From Schauerella aestuarii (lineage in GTDB: Bacteria > Pseudomonadota > Gammaproteobacteria > Burkholderiales > Burkholderiaceae_B), in NCBI RefSeq assembly GCF_009866805.1, contig NZ_SIZW01000041.1, positions 62,001 to 126,000 of the forward strand: 64,000 nt of DNA, read 5' to 3'. Shown piece by piece: positions 28,096 through 37,749 of this stretch. How positions within the stretch are numbered: the first letter of the stretch is position 1; each line of letters begins with the position of its first letter. The position numbers and the translations under genes are program-made. The notes beneath the pieces were generated by a model, which saw only the letters and a list, made by a program, of their open reading frames with translations, made no database searches and had not been told where the DNA came from.

Positions 28096-28506
28096 TCAGG
28101 CGCCTTTGGAGCGGAACAACCACTGCCAGAATAACGCCCCGCGCGCCACCTTCCGCGGATCGCCGCGTTGTGCCGGGTGGTGGGGGGCCGGGGCGGAGGC
28201 CGTTGCAGGGGCCGTTGCCGGGGGCGTTGCGGCAGGCGCGGCCCCCGGCGCAGGCTTGGCATGACCGGCGTCCTCATTGTTGTTACTGGCCGTACCGCAC
28301 CCTGACAAGCCGCTGGCGGCAGGCGAGCACACGGGTGGGGATGACCCCGCAAGCGGCGCCGAGGCACCTGCCGACGGTGCATGCTCCGCACGGGCGGCGT
28401 GCCACGACAGGCATGCCGAGGCCAGCAAGAGGGTAAAAACAGCACCTCGAGCATGAACCCGGGGTCGCCATTCGAGGCGATGCACTGCGCGGATGTGAGT
28501 AAACAT
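28096..28506 (-). CDS. Small putative secreted hypothetical protein
   Basis: A 136-residue frame with a basic N-region, a hydrophobic core (AVFTLLLASACLSW) and a possible signal cleavage at HAARA, then a low-complexity Ala/Pro/Ser region with three cysteines and an Asn run, and a short basic C-terminus ending FWQWLFRSKGA. Start alternatives are ATG 28506 and ATG 28563; neither has a strong ribosome binding site. No family recognised. It lies 84 bp upstream of, and on the same strand as, the GH13 gene. The Ala/Pro bias is what random GC-rich sequence can also give, so reality is uncertain. Confidence 0.4.
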   Translation of the reverse strand: MFTHIRAVHRLEWRPRVHARGAVFTLLLASACLSWHAARAEHAPSAGASAPLAGSSPPVCSPAASGLSGCGTASNNNEDAGHAKPAPGAAPAATPPATAPATASAPAPHHPAQRGDPRKVARGALFWQWLFRSKGA

Positions 28507-28746
28507 GGCAGGTGGGCGGTAACGAGATGACTCAGTGTGGCGGCGCGAGCGTGGAATTTTCATCAAATTTGCTCATTATTAGTATTGAATCCATCGCGCC
28601 CACGCGGATTCGGCCAGGCGAGGTTCAGACGACCGGCACCCAGGTGGCCGCAAAGCGGCGTGTGTTGAAATAGCCCGCTCGCATCACCCCAGACACGACC
28701 CAGCCCCTTCTCCTGCGCTTGCGCGCTGCTGCTTTCTACCTCGCCT

Positions 28747-30231
28747 ATGACCGCTCGCCGCCTCGCCCGTCCCATGTCGCCGAGTTTGTTCTCATGGCAG
28801 CGCAAGTTGTTCTGGAAGTACACGCTGAGCCTGTTGCTGACGTCGTTCATCTCCACGATCGGGTTGACGGCCGTCTTCAGCTGGATCTATCAACGCGATG
28901 TACGCCACAGCATCGAATCACCCGCCTTCGAGCGTTCGCTCGTCCATGCTTTCGATGAATACCGGATCCTGACGCAGCAGGACACGCCGCAGGTCACCGA
29001 CTGCGGCAGGTTGATGCGGTCGCTGACGCGCAATCTTTATGAACAACAAGGCATACGCGGGGATCCGCGCAATGATTTTCAGGATTCGATCGAGCAAGGC
29101 CGGCTTGTGTTGACGTTCTCCGACGGCGGGTCGCAGTGCAGTTTTCCGGCCAATGCCAATGCCGAACTGCTGCAGGGCATGCGCGATGTCGAAGCACGCC
29201 AGGCGGGACGGGCGGGCGGCGAGACACTCAGCCCCAACCGTTTCGGTGGCTGGTCGCGCATACAGTCGATCACGCCGGCAGCCGAACCGGGTGCGGTCAT
29301 GACGGTGGGCATCGCGGGCTTGAGCGTGAGCGAGATCCTGGGCGGCGCGCTGACGCGCGGCTGGACGTGGCTGGTGCCGTATATCGTGGGGTCGTGCTGC
29401 ATCAACGCGCTGATCCTCGTGGGATTTCTGCTGCGGCGGATCCGGCGAGCCGAGGCGACGGCTGCGCAATGGGCCGACGGCAATCTGGGCGCGCGCATCA
29501 ACGATCACGGTAAGGACGAATTCCGGCAGTTGGCCGATAACTTCGACACGATGGCCGACGCGCTCAACAACGTGATTCGTGTGAAACAGAATCTGGCCGC
29601 GCTGGAAGAGCGCAATCGTCTGGCGCGGGATCTGCACGACACGGCCAAGCAGCGGTGCTTTGCGCTGGGCCTGCAGTTGTCGATCCTGCGCAAACAGCAT
29701 CGCGACGACCCCGCGAGCCTGCGGCTCACCGAGGCGGCGCTGGCGCTGACGGATCATTTGCAAAACGATCTGCGCAACATCATCACGCGGCTGTCGGCGC
29801 CCACCGTCAGCGAATTGGGTCTGTCGGCGGCGTTGCAGGAGTCGCTGGCGGTTCTGCTCTCCGGCAACGATATTACGTTGTCGGTCGAGGTGGGCAGGGA
29901 AGACGACGAGGCTTTGAAGGCACGTCCGGAACTGGGCGTCGAACTGATGGTGATCGCCCTGGAAGCGGCCTCCAATGCGGCGCGTCACAGTGCTGCCACG
30001 CAGGTCACGGTAGCGCTGCGGCGCCACGCCGAGCGGTATGAATGGCTGATCGTGGATGATGGCAACGGCTTCGATGTGGCGGCCGGTACCGGCGACGGCA
30101 TGGGGCTCACCAATATGCGCCATCGTGCCGAAACGCTGCCCAACGGCCAGTTCGAATTGCATAGCGAGGCGGGTGCGGGCACCACGATCCGCGTTTTTTT
30201 CGATAACCCGACTTCCCAGGACGCGCCATGA
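28747..30231 (+). CDS. Sensor histidine kinase (NarL/LiaS type, HisKA_3)
   Basis: A 494-residue membrane kinase. Two membrane helices (about 25-47 and 205-229) enclose a ~155-residue periplasmic sensor domain with no recognised fold; a HAMP-like linker (about 229-282) leads to the HisKA_3 dimerisation box NRLARDLHDTAKQRC with phospho-acceptor His297, then a HATPase domain (ALEAASNAARHS, VDDGNGF, GMGLTNMRHRAE). It should phosphorylate the response regulator whose start overlaps its stop codon. Downstream lie MipA and a complete RND pump, the likely regulon. The periplasmic ligand is unknown, plausibly envelope stress or a toxic compound. Confidence 0.94.
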   Translation: MTARRLARPMSPSLFSWQRKLFWKYTLSLLLTSFISTIGLTAVFSWIYQRDVRHSIESPAFERSLVHAFDEYRILTQQDTPQVTDCGRLMRSLTRNLYEQQGIRGDPRNDFQDSIEQGRLVLTFSDGGSQCSFPANANAELLQGMRDVEARQAGRAGGETLSPNRFGGWSRIQSITPAAEPGAVMTVGIAGLSVSEILGGALTRGWTWLVPYIVGSCCINALILVGFLLRRIRRAEATAAQWADGNLGARINDHGKDEFRQLADNFDTMADALNNVIRVKQNLAALEERNRLARDLHDTAKQRCFALGLQLSILRKQHRDDPASLRLTEAALALTDHLQNDLRNIITRLSAPTVSELGLSAALQESLAVLLSGNDITLSVEVGREDDEALKARPELGVELMVIALEAASNAARHSAATQVTVALRRHAERYEWLIVDDGNGFDVAAGTGDGMGLTNMRHRAETLPNGQFELHSEAGAGTTIRVFFDNPTSQDAP

Positions 30232-30887
30232 AAACAACCGTGTTGATTGCGGACGACCACGCCATCGTGCGCGAAGGCATTCGCAGCCTGCTCGAAACCA
30301 CCGACGATTTCGAAGTCGTGGGAGAGGCGTCCGACGGGCAGCAGGCCGTGACGCAGACGCTCGCGCGTGCGCCGGCCATGATCATTCTCGATCTGATGAT
30401 GCCGGGCTCATCCGGCGCATCGGTGATCGCTACGCTCACACAGCAATGTCCAGGCAGCCGTATCGTCGTCTTGAGTTCGACCGAAGACGATGACCTGGCA
30501 TTTTCGGCGATCGAGGCGGGCGCGCATTCGTTTCTCGTCAAAACGATGCTGGGCGACGAGCTGATCGACACCTTGCGGCGGGTCGCACGCGGCGAAGCCG
30601 TCATCCATCCGAAGATCGCGCGGCGCGTGCTGACCGTGGTGCGACGGGTCAATACCCCCCAGGTCGATCCCTTCGAGCCGCTGTCGGACCGTGAGCGTGC
30701 CGTGCTGCAGGAGCTTGCCAAGGGCCGCTCGAACAACCGCATCGCCGAAACGCTCCACATCAGCGAGAAGACGGTGAAGACGCACGTGAGCAGCGTGTTG
30801 GCCAAGCTGCAGCTCGGCGATCGCACGGAAGCCGTCGCCTTCGCCTGGCGCGAAGGGCTGATGGCGGCCGATGGCAAAAGCGACTGA
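30228..30887 (+). CDS. NarL/FixJ-family response regulator
   Basis: A 219-residue regulator: receiver domain with DD at 9-10, phospho-acceptor Asp55 (IILDLMMPG), switch Ser near 85 and Lys near 106; C-terminal LuxR helix-turn-helix (LSDRERAVLQELAKGRSNNRIAETLHISEKTVKTHV). Its ATG overlaps the kinase stop codon (ATGA, 30228-30231), so the pair is translationally coupled. It is followed after 175 bp by mipA and the efflux operon. Confidence 0.96.
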   Translation: MKTTVLIADDHAIVREGIRSLLETTDDFEVVGEASDGQQAVTQTLARAPAMIILDLMMPGSSGASVIATLTQQCPGSRIVVLSSTEDDDLAFSAIEAGAHSFLVKTMLGDELIDTLRRVARGEAVIHPKIARRVLTVVRRVNTPQVDPFEPLSDRERAVLQELAKGRSNNRIAETLHISEKTVKTHVSSVLAKLQLGDRTEAVAFAWREGLMAADGKSD

Positions 30888-31030
30888 ACATCGAGTGCCC
30901 CCGGTGGCAGCGGGCCAGCCTTCGCTTAGCAACACCTGCTTAAGCAATTGGGACTTTCGACCGAGGGAAAACCCGCCTTAGGGCGGAGTCTATTGTGCCG
31001 GCTATCGCCTAGCATCCCCTGCAAACCAGT

Positions 31031-31050
31031 GGCGGGCGATCGCGCCCGCC
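31031..31050 (+). promoter_or_regulatory. GC-rich hairpin just upstream of the MipA start
   Basis: Eight-base perfect arms (GGCGGGCG and CGCCCGCC) enclose ATCG, ending 12 bases before the ATG at 31063. The hairpin occupies the place where a ribosome binding site should be, and the intervening GCGCATTTTCAG has no Shine-Dalgarno. It could be a translational control element, or a weak terminator for the two-component pair (only four T follow). Confidence 0.45.
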
Positions 31051-31062
31051 GCGCATTTTCAG

Positions 31063-31845
31063 ATGGACAGCTCAGTGGCAGCACGCAATTTTCGCTTTCG
31101 AACTCCGGCCCTCTTGGCCCTTCCTTTTCTCTTGGCGTGCGCCGCGCACGTGCAGGCGCAGGGCATGATCGGTGTTGGCGTGGGCGTGGTGCCGGAATAC
31201 GAAGGATCGCGCGACTACCGCGCGGTGCCTGTGCCGGTGCTCAATTACCAGTCCGGCGCCTTTTTCATCGGCTCGCGTAACGGCTTGCCCGGTCTGGGGC
31301 TGAAAGCGCCGCTCGCGCAAGACCTGACGGCAGGGGTCTATCTGGGCTTGGGGCTGGGGCGGGATTCGTCCGACCATACGCGACTGCGCGGCTTGCCGGA
31401 TGTCGATTTCCACGGTTTGGCGGGCGGGTTCGTGGAGTACAAGCCCGGCCGCGCCAGCTTCTCGATCGATGCCCGCCAGGCGCTGAAGTCGAACTACGGC
31501 GCCACGGTAGACCTCGGCGCGAGCTACGCGGTATTCCAGTCGCCCGAAAGCACGATTTCGTTGGGCGCCAGCACCACGTGGGCCAACGACGATTACATGA
31601 ATACCTGGTTTGGCGTGAGCCGATCGAACGCCGCGCGCAGCCGTGCCGGGCTAGAGGCGTACTCGCCGTCGGCCGGTTTCAAGTCCGCCGCGCTCACCAC
31701 CACGTGGACGTATCGCTTCAACAAAAGCTGGATGACGAGCACCACCATCGGCGTGAAGACGCTGCTTGGCGATGCGCGCGACAGCCCGATTGTGGAACGC
31801 GACACCAGCGCGTTCGGCGCGGCGTCCATTCTCTACGCGTTCTAA
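31063..31845 (+). CDS. MipA/OmpV family outer-membrane protein
   Basis: A 260-residue MipA/OmpV protein. A signal peptide to about residue 32 (AHVQA) precedes GVGVGVVPEYEGSRDYRAVPVPVLNYQ, the family hallmark, followed by alternating strands ending in an aromatic residue (ILYAF), typical of an outer-membrane beta-barrel. Members are linked to murein-enzyme scaffolding (MipA of E. coli) or to antibiotic uptake. The start codon lacks a ribosome binding site and is preceded by a strong hairpin. The position between a two-component system and an RND pump suggests shared envelope regulation. Confidence 0.92.
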   Translation: MDSSVAARNFRFRTPALLALPFLLACAAHVQAQGMIGVGVGVVPEYEGSRDYRAVPVPVLNYQSGAFFIGSRNGLPGLGLKAPLAQDLTAGVYLGLGLGRDSSDHTRLRGLPDVDFHGLAGGFVEYKPGRASFSIDARQALKSNYGATVDLGASYAVFQSPESTISLGASTTWANDDYMNTWFGVSRSNAARSRAGLEAYSPSAGFKSAALTTTWTYRFNKSWMTSTTIGVKTLLGDARDSPIVERDTSAFGAASILYAF

Positions 31846-31894
31846 TGCCCGGCGCGGTCGATGGCCGCGTATCACCTGTTTCGATATCGTTGCC

Positions 31895-33178
31895 ATGCCC
31901 CTGATGAAGTTCGCACCACTGTTCCTGTTGTTGTCGATCGCCGCGTGCACGTCCGAGCCGCCGCCGCCCGCCGCGCCGCCGCCGACCAAGGTGGGTGTGA
32001 TCACGCTGCAAGCGGAGCCGGTGGCGCTCACCACCGAACTCGTCGGGCGGACCACGCCTTACCTGATGTCCGAAGTGCGCCCGCAGGTCGCCGGCATCGT
32101 CAAGGCGCGGCTGTTCGAAGAAGGATCGCTGGTGAAGGCAGGAGACGTGCTGTATCAAATCGAGCCGGCGCCGTTCCAGGCGACCGTGAACGAAGCGCAA
32201 GCGGCGTTGGCCAATGCGCAGGCGACCGTGGCGGCCGCACGCTTGAAGTCGGAACGCTTTGCCGATCTGGTGAAGATCGATGCCGTCGCACGCCAGGATG
32301 CGGACGACGCCCAAGCCACTTATCGGCAGTCGGTCGCCAATGTGGCGCAGCAGAAAGCGGCGCTCGAAAGCGCCCAGATTCAACTGCGATTCACCAAGAT
32401 CACGGCACCCATTTCCGGACGGATCGGCCGCAGCGCCGTGACGGCGGGCGCCTTGGTTGGCGTCAATCAAACCGATGCACTGGCCACGATCCGGGCGCTC
32501 GATCCTGTGTATGTCGACATGAATCAATCGAGTGCGTCGCTGCTGCGATTGAAGCGCATGCTGGGCAGCGGGCAGGTCGATCCCGGTGCCACGGAAGTGT
32601 CGCTGCGATTGGAAGACGGCACGATATACGGCCATACGGGGCAACTGAAGTTCTCGGAAGTGGCCGTGGATCAGGAAACCGGTTCGGTCACCTTGCGCGC
32701 GACGTTCCCCAACCCCGATGAAGTGCTGTTGCCGGGGATGTATGTGCAGGCGATCGTCAATGAGGCGGTCGAGCCGCGCGGCATTCTCGCGCCACAGCAG
32801 GGCATCATGCGCGATGCGAAGGGCAACGCCCTTGCGCTGGTGGTCGATGCCGACAACAAGGTCGCACAGCGCGCGGTCGACACCTCACGCGCCATCGGCA
32901 ACACGTGGTTGATCGCCAAGGGGCTCGCAGCGGGCGATCGCCTGATCGTCGAAGGCGTGGAGAAAACGCGTGCCGGAGCGGTGGTCGAGCCGCTCGATGT
33001 GAGCAAAACGTTCGCTGGCGCCAAGCCCAGCGCGGCGGGGGGTGAGCAACCGGCGGTGCCCGCCACGGACGGCCCGTCCGCGTCATCCGCAGCCGCGCCG
33101 TCCGCGGCATCCGCGGCCAAGCCGGCAGCGGCATCGTCGGCCACGCCGAACGCATCGTCCCCGGCGGAGAAGCAATAA
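31895..33178 (+). CDS. RND efflux periplasmic adaptor (membrane fusion protein)
   Basis: A 427-residue MexA/AcrA-type adaptor. The signal sequence ends in a lipobox (LSIAAC, Cys18), so it is an inner-membrane-anchored lipoprotein. TELVGRTTPYLMSEVRPQVAGIVKARLFEEGSLVKAGDVLYQIEP is the lipoyl/beta-barrel start, a coiled-coil hairpin rich in Ala/Gln follows (about 85-165), then KITAPISGRIGRSAVTAGALV. The C-terminal 50 residues are Ala/Ser/Pro-rich and beyond the domain core. ATG 31895 is preferred; ATG 31904 is possible. It is followed with no gap by the pump gene. Confidence 0.95.
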   Translation: MPLMKFAPLFLLLSIAACTSEPPPPAAPPPTKVGVITLQAEPVALTTELVGRTTPYLMSEVRPQVAGIVKARLFEEGSLVKAGDVLYQIEPAPFQATVNEAQAALANAQATVAAARLKSERFADLVKIDAVARQDADDAQATYRQSVANVAQQKAALESAQIQLRFTKITAPISGRIGRSAVTAGALVGVNQTDALATIRALDPVYVDMNQSSASLLRLKRMLGSGQVDPGATEVSLRLEDGTIYGHTGQLKFSEVAVDQETGSVTLRATFPNPDEVLLPGMYVQAIVNEAVEPRGILAPQQGIMRDAKGNALALVVDADNKVAQRAVDTSRAIGNTWLIAKGLAAGDRLIVEGVEKTRAGAVVEPLDVSKTFAGAKPSAAGGEQPAVPATDGPSASSAAAPSAASAAKPAAASSATPNASSPAEKQ

Positions 33179-36100
33179 GTGTTGGCGAAATTCTTTATCG
33201 ACCGGCCCATCTTCGCGTGGGTCCTCGCCATCGCCACCATGCTGTTCGGCCTGATGGCCTTGCGCGCGTTGCCGATCGCGCTTTACCCCGACGTGGCGCC
33301 GCCTACGGTTAGCGTCACCGCGACCTATTCGGGCGCGTCGGCCGGCACGTTGGAGAACAGCGTGACGCAGATCCTCGAGCAGCAATTGGTGGGGATCGAC
33401 GGGTTGCAGTCGTTCAGCTCGTCGTCCAGTTCCACCGGCACCGCCACGATCACGGTCACGTTCGAGCAAGGCACCGACGCCGATAACGCGCAGATCCAGG
33501 TTCAGAACAAGATTCAGCAGGCCTTGCCCCGGCTGCCCTCCGAGGTGCAACGCCAGGGCGTGACGGTGGCCAAGGCGCAGAGCGATTTTCTGCTGATCAT
33601 GGCGATCTTCGACGAAACCGATCGCGCCAGCTCGACCGACATCTCCGATTATCTCGTGAGCAACTTCCAGGACGCGCTGTCGCGTGTGCCGGGCGTGGGC
33701 GGCGTGCAGGTGTTCGGCTCGGAATACGCGATGCGTATCTGGCTCGATCCCTCGAAGCTCGCGGCGTACGGGCTCATGCCGTCGGACGTGGATGCGGCAA
33801 TCCAGGCGCAGAACACGCAGATTTCGGCCGGCCGCATCGGCGCGCTGCCGGCGCCTGCGGGTCAGGAATTGAACGCCACGGTGACCGCCCAGTCGCGTCT
33901 GCGCACACCCGAGCAATTCGAGAACATCATCCTGCGCGGCAATACCGGCGGCTCGAAGGTGCTGTTGAAAGACGTGGCGCGGGTGGAGCTCGGCAACGAG
34001 GATTACAGCATCGTCACGCGCCTCAACGGTCATCCGGCATCGGGCCTGGCCGTGCAATTGGCACCCGGAAGCAATGCGTTGGCCACCGCCGAAGGGGTGA
34101 AGTCGTTGGCGCAGGATCTCGGGAGGGGCCTGCCCGATGGCTATGCGCTGTCGTTCCCGTTGGACAACACCGATTTCATCAAGCTCTCGGTCAAGGAGGT
34201 CGTCAAGACCCTCGCCGAGGCGATGGTGTTGGTCGTGCTGGTCATGTTCGTCTTTCTGCAGAACTGGCGCGCAACGATCATTCCGGTGATCTCGATCCCG
34301 GTGGTGCTGCTGGGCACCTTTGGTGTGTTGTGGCTGGCGGGATACTCGATCAATACGCTCACGTTGTTCGGCATCGTGTTGTCCATCGGCTTGCTGGTGG
34401 ATGACACCATCGTCGTGGTCGAAAACGTCGAGCGACTCATGCAGGAGAAGGGGCTCTCGCCGCGCGATGCCACCATCGAATCGATGCATGAGATCAACGG
34501 CGCGTTGATCGGCATCGGCGTGGTGCTGGCGGCGGTGTTCCTGCCCATGGCGTTCTTCGGTGGATCGACGGGTGTGATCTATCGGCAGTTCTCGATCACC
34601 ATCGTGACGTCGGTGGTGCTGTCCGTCGTGGTGGCGTTGATTCTCACACCGGCCTTGTGCGCGGTGATGCTCAAGCCCGGTCACCAAGGCGAACGCCGCG
34701 GTTTCTTTGGCTGGTTCAATCGCACGTTCGATCGCAATCTGAATCGTTATGAGCGTTCGGTAACCGGTGTGCTCAAGCGCCCGTTGCGCTTCATGCTGAT
34801 CTACGGCGCGCTCGCTGTGGTGCTGGTCGTGCTGTATCAACGCATGCCCAGCGGGTTCCTGCCTTCCGAGGATCAGGGCTCGAACATGGTGCAATTCACG
34901 TTGCCGGTGGGCGCTTCGCAGGCACGCACGCTCGAAGTGGCCCGCAGTGTCGAGCGTCACTATCTCGAAGACGAGAAGGACAATACGGCAGCGATCTTCT
35001 CGATCGTCGGCTTCGGTTTCGGCGGCAGCGGCCAGAACACCGGCCTGGCCTTCGTTGCGCTGAAGGACTGGGCGGAACGTGATGGCGTGGAGAACCGCGC
35101 CGACAGCATTTCCAATCGCGCCATGGCCGGCTTCTCGGCGGCCCGCGATGCCCAGATCTACGCGCTCTCGCCGCCGGCAATTCAAGGTCTGGGGCAATCG
35201 GGCGGCTTCTCGTTTCAGCTGCAGGCGACCCCCGGCACGAGCCGCGCGCAATTGCTCGAGCGCCGCAATCAGTTGCTGGGACTGGCGATGCAGGATGGCT
35301 CGCTCGCGGCGGTGCGCCCAGGCGGGCTGGAGGAGACGCCGCAGTTGAAGGTGGATATCGACCAAAGCAAAGCCGTAGCCAACGGCCTGGCCCTCTCCGA
35401 TGTGGCCGCCACGCTCACCTCCGCCTGGGGGAGCACGTATGTGAACGACTTCATCGATCGCGAGCGCGTGAAGCGTGTGTATATGCAGGGCGACGGGCAG
35501 TTCCGTTCCAAACCGGAGGATCTGGACAAGTGGCATGTGCGCAGCGAGTCGGGTGCGATGACGCCGTTCTCGGCGTTTGCGACGTCGCGCTGGGAGCGCG
35601 GTCCGGATAATCTGGAGCGTTATAACGGGCTGGCCTCCTATGCCATTCAGGGGCAGGGCGCGGCGGGCGTCAGCTCCGGCGCGGCAATGGACACGATGGA
35701 ATCGTTGGCCGGCCAGATCGACTCCGGCACCGCGTTCGCGTGGAGCGACCTGTCGTATCAAGAGCGCCTTTCCAGCGGGCAAGCGGTGTGGCTCTATGCC
35801 TTGTCGATCCTGATCGTGTTTCTTTGCCTGGCCGCACTCTACGAGAGCTGGTCGATTTCGCTATCGGTGCTGCTGGTGATTCCGTTGGGCGTGGTGGGCA
35901 CCTTGCTGGCCGCGACGATGCGCGGGCTGGAGGCCGATATCTACTTCCAGGTCGCACTGGTGACCACCATCGGGCTGGCGGCGCGAAACGCGATTCTCAT
36001 CGTCGAGTTTGCCGAGGCGGCCGAACGACGCGGCGCCACGCTGGTTGAGGCGGCCATCGAAGGCGCACGCCTGCGGTTGAGGCCGATCCTGATGACGTCG

Positions 36101-36313
36101 CTCGCCTTCATCGCCGGCGTCACACCGCTCGCGCTTTCCACGGGCGCCGGTGCCAATAGCCGAATCGCCATCGGCACCGGTGTGATCGGCGGTACGCTGA
36201 CCGCAACCGTGCTCGCCATTTTCTTCATCCCGTTGTTTTTCGTCTTGGTGCGAAAGATGGCCTTGCGGGGCCGCGCGCCCCAGGCGCAACGCCCGAGTCA
36301 GGTACAGCCGTGA
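33179..36313 (+). CDS. RND multidrug efflux transporter (HAE-1, MexB/AcrB type)
   Basis: A 1044-residue RND pump that exports drugs with proton drive, in the inner membrane. The N-terminus AKFFIDRPIFAWVLAIATML, the large periplasmic loops, and the TM4 pair Asp-Asp in SIGLLVDDTIVVVENV are hallmarks; the repeat of membrane blocks (TM1-6 and TM7-12) is complete and the QSGGFSFQLQ porter segment is present. The start is GTG at 33179, immediately after the adaptor stop codon. It partners the adjacent adaptor and outer-membrane channel. Substrates cannot be read from sequence; the closest general picture is AxyB/MexB-like. Confidence 0.97.
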   Translation: MLAKFFIDRPIFAWVLAIATMLFGLMALRALPIALYPDVAPPTVSVTATYSGASAGTLENSVTQILEQQLVGIDGLQSFSSSSSSTGTATITVTFEQGTDADNAQIQVQNKIQQALPRLPSEVQRQGVTVAKAQSDFLLIMAIFDETDRASSTDISDYLVSNFQDALSRVPGVGGVQVFGSEYAMRIWLDPSKLAAYGLMPSDVDAAIQAQNTQISAGRIGALPAPAGQELNATVTAQSRLRTPEQFENIILRGNTGGSKVLLKDVARVELGNEDYSIVTRLNGHPASGLAVQLAPGSNALATAEGVKSLAQDLGRGLPDGYALSFPLDNTDFIKLSVKEVVKTLAEAMVLVVLVMFVFLQNWRATIIPVISIPVVLLGTFGVLWLAGYSINTLTLFGIVLSIGLLVDDTIVVVENVERLMQEKGLSPRDATIESMHEINGALIGIGVVLAAVFLPMAFFGGSTGVIYRQFSITIVTSVVLSVVVALILTPALCAVMLKPGHQGERRGFFGWFNRTFDRNLNRYERSVTGVLKRPLRFMLIYGALAVVLVVLYQRMPSGFLPSEDQGSNMVQFTLPVGASQARTLEVARSVERHYLEDEKDNTAAIFSIVGFGFGGSGQNTGLAFVALKDWAERDGVENRADSISNRAMAGFSAARDAQIYALSPPAIQGLGQSGGFSFQLQATPGTSRAQLLERRNQLLGLAMQDGSLAAVRPGGLEETPQLKVDIDQSKAVANGLALSDVAATLTSAWGSTYVNDFIDRERVKRVYMQGDGQFRSKPEDLDKWHVRSESGAMTPFSAFATSRWERGPDNLERYNGLASYAIQGQGAAGVSSGAAMDTMESLAGQIDSGTAFAWSDLSYQERLSSGQAVWLYALSILIVFLCLAALYESWSISLSVLLVIPLGVVGTLLAATMRGLEADIYFQVALVTTIGLAARNAILIVEFAEAAERRGATLVEAAIEGARLRLRPILMTSLAFIAGVTPLALSTGAGANSRIAIGTGVIGGTLTATVLAIFFIPLFFVLVRKMALRGRAPQAQRPSQVQP

Positions 36314-37725
36314 AGATTTCATTCCTATTCGTTGGCTTGTTGGCGCTAGGCGGATGCACGCTCGATCCGAATTACGTGCGTCCCGAGTCGCCCGTGCCGG
36401 CGCAGTGGCCCACCGGTGATGCATACGGCGATGTGGGCCGGCAGACCGGCGGCGCACAGGCGCAAGACGTCGCATTGCCCGCGCCTTGGCAGCAGTTCGT
36501 ACAAGACCCAAAGCTGTCGCGAGTGATCGACGCGGCGCTGTTGAACAACCGCGATCTTCGTCGTGCCGCTGCGAATATCGAATCGGCGCGCGCGCAGTAC
36601 CGCATCCAGCGGTCGGACCTGTTTCCCACGTTATCGGCAGGAGGCGACTACACACGGTCGCGCACCCAGATCGCTACAGGCGGCGACAGCACCTCGATCG
36701 TCGGTAACTCGTATTCTGTTTCTGCAGGTCTCAGTGCGTATGAACTCGATTTCTTCGGGCGTGTACGCAGTCTGTCGCGCGCGGCGCTCGAGCAGTATCT
36801 CGCCACCGAAGAAGCCGCACGCGCCGCGCGCATCAGCGTGGTGGCCGAGGTGGCGAACGCATACATCCTGTTGGCCACCGATCGCGCGTTGCTCGACGTC
36901 GCGCAGCAAACGCAGGCAAGTGCCGAGCAGACCGTCAAGTTGATTCAGGCACGTCTGTCGGGCGGCATCTCGTCTCGCAATGAACTGCGCCAGGCCGAGA
37001 CGATCTTTCAGCGTGCCCGATCGGATGTGGCCAATTATCGAACGTTGATCGCGCAGGATCGCAATGCCCTGCAACTGCTGGTGGGGCAATCGATCAACGA
37101 CGATTGGCTGCCCGCGTCGTTGTCACCGGAAACCGCGATGTTTGCGGAGGTACCTGCGGGCATGTCGTCGACGGTGTTGCTGTCGCGTCCGGATGTGGCG
37201 CAGGCCGAGCATTCGCTGTTGGCGGCCAACGCAAACATCGGCGCGGCGCGCGCAGCGTTCTTCCCGCGCGTGAGCCTCACGGCGAGCGGCGGGTTCGCCA
37301 GCGGTGAGCTGTCGGGATTGTTTTCCTCAGGCAACAAGGCCTGGTCATTTGCGCCTTCGATCAGCATCCCGATCTTCGATGGCGGCTTCAATCGTGCCAA
37401 TCTCGCCTACGCTCAGGCGCAACGCGATGGACTGGTGGCCGATTATGAATTGGCGGTGCAGGCGGCGTTCAGGGACGTGGCCGATGCGCTGGCGCGCGCC
37501 GGTACGATCGACGAACAGCTCGACGCGCAACGCGCGCTTTACGAAGCGTCGCTGGAAAGCTACGGCTTATCCGACGCCCTGTATCGCCGCGGCGTCGGCA
37601 CCTTTCTCGATGCGCTGGATGCCCAGCGCACGTTGTACTCGGCGCAGCAAACCTACCTGAGTGCGCTGCAACTGGCGCTGGAGAATCGCGTGGCGCTCTA
37701 TCGCGCGCTGGGCGGCGGCGTATAG
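36310..37725 (+). CDS. RND efflux outer-membrane channel lipoprotein (OprM/NodT type)
   Basis: A 471-residue TolC-like channel. LLALGGC (Cys16) is a lipobox; the following LDPNYVRPESPVPAQW is typical of the NodT/OprM family. Two tandem outer-membrane-factor repeats follow (ALLNNRDLRRAAANIESARAQYRIQRSDLFP and SLLAANANIGAARAAFFPRVSLTAS). The GTG start at 36310 overlaps the pump stop codon (GTGA), so channel, pump and adaptor are translationally linked and form a full tripartite system. Confidence 0.96.
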   Translation: MKISFLFVGLLALGGCTLDPNYVRPESPVPAQWPTGDAYGDVGRQTGGAQAQDVALPAPWQQFVQDPKLSRVIDAALLNNRDLRRAAANIESARAQYRIQRSDLFPTLSAGGDYTRSRTQIATGGDSTSIVGNSYSVSAGLSAYELDFFGRVRSLSRAALEQYLATEEAARAARISVVAEVANAYILLATDRALLDVAQQTQASAEQTVKLIQARLSGGISSRNELRQAETIFQRARSDVANYRTLIAQDRNALQLLVGQSINDDWLPASLSPETAMFAEVPAGMSSTVLLSRPDVAQAEHSLLAANANIGAARAAFFPRVSLTASGGFASGELSGLFSSGNKAWSFAPSISIPIFDGGFNRANLAYAQAQRDGLVADYELAVQAAFRDVADALARAGTIDEQLDAQRALYEASLESYGLSDALYRRGVGTFLDALDAQRTLYSAQQTYLSALQLALENRVALYRALGGGV

Positions 37726-37749
37726 CTGCGCCGTCCGGCGCGCCTGCAT

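Noticed and set aside
33083-35782. 899-codon open frame on the bottom strand
   Set aside because: It is antisense to the RND pump gene, has Arg/His/Gln-rich low-complexity composition and no motifs; a GC-rich shadow frame.
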